This document shows positions 61,800-64,000 of a stretch of 64,000 nt of DNA, piece after piece. Location: contig CAVUJG010000002.1 in NCBI GenBank assembly GCA_963741755.1, positions 1-64,000 on the forward strand, read 5' to 3'. Below the pieces are notes generated by a model. It had not been told where the DNA came from. It ran no database searches and worked only from the letters and a program-made list of their open reading frames with translations. Numbering within the stretch: position 1 is the stretch's first letter; each line of letters begins with the position of its first letter. Source of the stretch: Sva-07 sp963741755 (GTDB taxonomy: Bacteria; Actinomycetota; Acidimicrobiia; Acidimicrobiales; Ilumatobacteraceae). The translations under genes and the position numbers were made by a program.

Positions 61800-63202
61800 C
61801 CGACATCGACAACGACACCCCAGAAGACACCACGGACGAGACCGGGGGCGACGCCGAGGTTGCGACCGTCGTCATCATCGGGCGTCCCAACGTGGGCAAG
61901 AGCACGCTGTTCAACCGCATCGTCGGAAGCCAGCAGGCGATCGTCGAGGACCGGCCGGGAATCACCCGCGACCGCAAGGAACTCGACGCCGAATGGCTCG
62001 ACGTGCCGTTCCGCGTCGTCGACACCGGCGGGTGGATGCCGGGTGGCGACGAGCTCGACGCCAAGGTGAGCCGTCAGGTGGAAGCCGCCGTCAAGGACGC
62101 CGACGTGGTGTTGTTCGTGGTCGATGCCTCGGTCGGACTCACCGATGACGATCAGCAGATCGCGAACTGGATCCGACGGTCGAAGACTCAGGTGGTCGTC
62201 GTCGCCAACAAGTCCGACAACGAGCGCCGCGAAGCCGAGATGTGGGAGTTCATGAGCTTGGGCATCGGTGAGCCGGTCCCGGTCAGTGCGCTGCACGGCC
62301 GTCGTGCCGGCGACCTGCTCGACATCGTGCTCGAGCGGTTCCCCGAGCATCTTCGCCAACCGATCAACAAGCCGATCGACCCGTGGCGGCCCGAAGACGA
62401 CGACGACGCCGAAGCTGCCGCCGAGGCGGAGGCCGCCGTCCCGCGCGTGGCCATTGTCGGGCGCCCGAACGTGGGCAAGAGCACGCTGTTCAACCGCTTG
62501 GTCGGCGCCGACCGCTCGGTCGTCCACGACCTCGCCGGAACCACTCGCGACTCGATCGACACCATGGTCGACACCGCTGACGGGCCGATCGTGTTCATCG
62601 ACACCGCCGGCATGCGCCGCAAGGGCAAGATCGACGACTCCGCCGAGTACTACTCGTTCGTTCGTGCGCTGCGTTCGATCGACGACGCCGACGTGGCGCT
62701 GCTCGTGATCGACGCCACCGTCGGCGTCACCGCCCAGGATCAACGCCTGGCCGAGCGCGTCGACGCAGCGGGCTGTCCGATCGTGCTGATCCTCAACAAG
62801 TGGGACCTGGTCGGCACCGAGGAACGACTCGAGATCCAGGCCGAAGTCACCCGGATGCTGGGTTTCGTCGCCGACAGTTCGGTGCTGAAGATCTCGGCGC
62901 TCACCGGCAAGAACGTCGACAAGCTGCACCCGCGCTTGACCGAGGCGATCGGGCAGTACCACACCCGGGTGCCGACCCGTGACGTCAACAAGGTGATCGC
63001 TGCAGCCCAGCAACGTCAGCCGATCGGTGGCGGCGCCAAGATCCTGTATGCCGTGCAAGGTGCGATCGATCCTCCGACGTTCACGCTGTTCGTCAACCGT
63101 GACGTCCCGCAGCACTACCTGCGCTACATCGAGCGGACGATCCGCGAGGAGTTCGGTCTCGGTGCCACGGCGATCAAGATGCGCGTCCGCAAGCGCCAGT
63201 GA
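61796..63202 (+). CDS. der: Ribosome-assembly GTPase Der (EngA)
   Basis: 468 residues from GTG 61796, overlapping the DUF512 stop. Two tandem GTPase domains are visible: G1 GRPNVGKSTLFNRIVGSQQA near residue 23 and GRPNVGKSTLFNRLVGADRS near 222; G3 DTGGW and DTAGM; G4 NKSD and NKWD. The KH-like C-terminal domain ends RTIREEFGLGATAIKMRVRK. It helps 50S subunit assembly. An acidic, Ala-rich linker (EDDDDAEAAAEAEAAV) between the G domains is longer than usual. The Smc-type operon partners at 7.9 kb are normally close to der in other actinobacteria but are far away here. Confidence 0.95.
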   Translation: MTDIDNDTPEDTTDETGGDAEVATVVIIGRPNVGKSTLFNRIVGSQQAIVEDRPGITRDRKELDAEWLDVPFRVVDTGGWMPGGDELDAKVSRQVEAAVKDADVVLFVVDASVGLTDDDQQIANWIRRSKTQVVVVANKSDNERREAEMWEFMSLGIGEPVPVSALHGRRAGDLLDIVLERFPEHLRQPINKPIDPWRPEDDDDAEAAAEAEAAVPRVAIVGRPNVGKSTLFNRLVGADRSVVHDLAGTTRDSIDTMVDTADGPIVFIDTAGMRRKGKIDDSAEYYSFVRALRSIDDADVALLVIDATVGVTAQDQRLAERVDAAGCPIVLILNKWDLVGTEERLEIQAEVTRMLGFVADSSVLKISALTGKNVDKLHPRLTEAIGQYHTRVPTRDVNKVIAAAQQRQPIGGGAKILYAVQGAIDPPTFTLFVNRDVPQHYLRYIERTIREEFGLGATAIKMRVRKRQ

Positions 63203-63232
63203 CATCGCACCGAGTCGTTCTGAGGATGTCTG

Positions 63233-63436
63233 ATGCCGTGGTGTGAAGAGTGCGCCAAGTACTGGACGCCGAACTCGATGAACGACGACGGCACCTGCCC
63301 GAGTTGCGGGCGAGTCGTCGAGGAACCCACGCCGCCGGGCACGGCCGATGACGAGAAGACGCCGTGGCACTTCAAGCTGATGGTGGTCGCGCTCGTCGTC
63401 TACCTCGGCTGGCGTTTCGTGGAGATCGTCACCTGA
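63233..63436 (+). CDS. Small zinc-ribbon membrane protein
   Basis: 67 residues. Two CxxC pairs (CEEC near residue 4 and CPSC near 22) form a zinc ribbon, and the end WHFKLMVVALVVYLGWRFVE is a single membrane helix. Such proteins are common in Acidimicrobiia-type genomes and have no known function. It starts 30 bases after der and may be co-transcribed. A dyad and tRNA-Pro follow. Confidence 0.7.
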   Translation: MPWCEECAKYWTPNSMNDDGTCPSCGRVVEEPTPPGTADDEKTPWHFKLMVVALVVYLGWRFVEIVT

Positions 63437-63442
63437 CCACCC

Positions 63443-63495
63443 ACGTTTGCGCTGCAATTCGGATGACCGGGGTCATCCAAATCGTCACGCAAACG
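63443..63495. terminator. Nested inverted repeat after the zinc-ribbon gene
   Basis: Inner arms GGATGACC (63460-63467) and its complement (63470-63477) are 2 bases apart. Outer arms CGTTTGCG (63443-63450) and CGCAAACG (63488-63495) flank them. It starts 6 bases after the stop codon and precedes tRNA-Pro, so it may end the der transcript. There is no clear T-run. Confidence 0.4.
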
Positions 63496-63544
63496 GGCAG
63501 GGAGATGCCCGAGCGGTCGATAGAGTCCACGCTCCACATGCATA

Positions 63545-63618
63545 CGGGCTGTGGCGCAGCTTGGTAGCGCACCTGTCTGGGGGACAGGGGGTCGCAGGTT
63601 CAAATCCTGTCAGCCCGA
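63545..63618 (+). tRNA. tRNA-Pro (anticodon GGG)
   Basis: A full cloverleaf can be drawn: acceptor CGGGCTG/CAGCCCG, D-arm GCGC/GCGC around agcttggta, anticodon stem CCTGT/ACAGG with loop CTGGGGG, giving anticodon GGG, and T-arm GCAGG/CCTGT with loop TTCAAAT. The discriminator is A at 63618. CCA is not encoded, as usual in this group. It reads CCC and CCU codons. Confidence 0.93.
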
Positions 63619-63625
63619 CGAATGC

Positions 63626-63659
63626 AACAGGGGCTTCGCCGGCAGGCGGAGCCCCTGTT
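63626..63659 (+). terminator. Strong hairpin terminator after tRNA-Pro
   Basis: Arms 63626-63640 and 63645-63659 pair over 15 positions with one T-G wobble (AACAGGGGCT with AGCCCCTGTT, then CGCC with GGCG) around loop GGCA, followed by TTT. It lies 8 bases after the tRNA end, as expected for a factor-independent terminator. Confidence 0.75.
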
Positions 63660-63704
63660 TCGCGCTTGCGATGCCGACGACTCCCGACCGCAAGCGGTTC
63701 GAAT

Positions 63705-63980
63705 TCAGCCGAACACTGTTCCGATCGCGGGCATCGCATCCTCGATCGTCAGGATCGGTCGTGTTTCCATGTCCATCCACTGTTGGTACCGCAATGCGTC
63801 GGCGTAGCTGTCCTGCAGGGAATCGACCTCGGCGATGGTGAAGCCGCCGCCACCATCGGCGAGAACGTAGTGGGCGATCTCCCCATTGCCAGGACCCAGC
63901 TCGGCGAAGACTGCGAGCAGTGCTCTCACCGAATCAGGCGACTGGTCGCCCTTGAACTTGTATCGAGTCACCACGAGCAT
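63705..63980 (-). CDS. DUF3303-like small protein
   Basis: 91 residues with the start at ATG 63980. MLVVTRYKFKGDQSPDSVRA and GGFTIAEVDSLQDSYADALR resemble DUF3303 proteins, small ferredoxin-fold dimers of unknown function common in soil and marine actinobacteria. The 20 bases upstream in the window contain an AACGGAGAGT stretch on the minus strand that can serve as a ribosome site. No functional context is available at the window edge. Confidence 0.65.
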   Translation of the reverse strand: MLVVTRYKFKGDQSPDSVRALLAVFAELGPGNGEIAHYVLADGGGGFTIAEVDSLQDSYADALRYQQWMDMETRPILTIEDAMPAIGTVFG

Positions 63981-64000
63981 GTCACTCTCCGTTCTGAAGC

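Overview
The window is high-GC DNA from an actinobacterium. Gene content (mycothiol-type DinB enzymes, F420-type LLM enzymes, DprE1/DprE2 and AftD homologues), the many GTG starts and the 4-bp GTGA/ATGA overlaps suggest a non-mycolate lineage such as Acidimicrobiia (Ilumatobacter-like). That assignment is an inference from gene content only. The first ~3.7 kb does not belong: it looks like Pseudomonas/gammaproteobacterial DNA (acyl-CoA synthetase, acyl-CoA dehydrogenase, IclR regulator), is full of frameshifts, and joins the rest in the middle of two unrelated genes at about 3707. It is most simply a chimeric or low-quality contig end. Scattered one-base frameshifts also break aroA, the first aftD-like gene, a molybdo-hydroxylase large subunit, a phosphoribosyltransferase, an M50 protease, an amidohydrolase, a gamma-glutamyltransferase and a GDPD gene. 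Most look like sequencing indels rather than decay.

Layout. 3.7-5.4 kb: TetR-controlled operon (TetR, DinB/maleylpyruvate-isomerase-like, truncated MBL protein) with a perfect operator palindrome. 5.5-7.9 kb: MATE pump and trpS. 7.9-18.2 kb: a long plus-strand run scpA-scpB-rluB-tyrA-aroA-HAD phosphatase-ubiA-methyltransferase-dprE1-dprE2-GT4. 18.2-34.1 kb: mostly minus-strand envelope glycan genes: polyprenol-P-mannose synthase, two giant AftD-like arabinofuranosyltransferases, a GT39-like and a PIG-V-like GT-C enzyme, and two OafA-type acyltransferases with SGNH domains. Together 12.6-34.1 kb reads as a locus that makes decaprenyl-phospho-arabinose and polyprenyl-phospho-mannose and uses them to build an acylated arabinan-like cell-surface polymer. 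I consider this the most interesting system here.

34.2-53.1 kb: catabolic and salvage genes: three-subunit molybdo-hydroxylase (xanthine-dehydrogenase type), phosphoribosyltransferase, site-2 protease with CBS domains, FAD oxidoreductase, creatininase-family hydrolase, M20 hydantoinase/carbamoylase, NMT1/SsuC-type ABC transporter, two flavodoxin-fold oxidoreductases, two LLM monooxygenases, cytosine-deaminase-like amidohydrolase and gamma-glutamyltransferase. The set fits uptake and breakdown of N-heterocycles or amides. 53.1-64 kb: GDPD, fatty-acid enzymes, SirB1-like protein, flavin reductase, small stress-type proteins, ispH, a DUF512 radical-SAM protein, der, tRNA-Pro(GGG) and a DUF3303-like protein.

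Non-coding signals: a TANNNT -10 box lies only 6-9 nt before the start codon of at least fifteen genes, which points to widespread leaderless transcription. A 38-bp hairpin unit occurs as two identically spaced pairs (61-bp period) at 39.7 and 51.3 kb, and two nested-dyad REP-like elements share a TCAGA core. No gap over 300 bases lacks an assigned gene.
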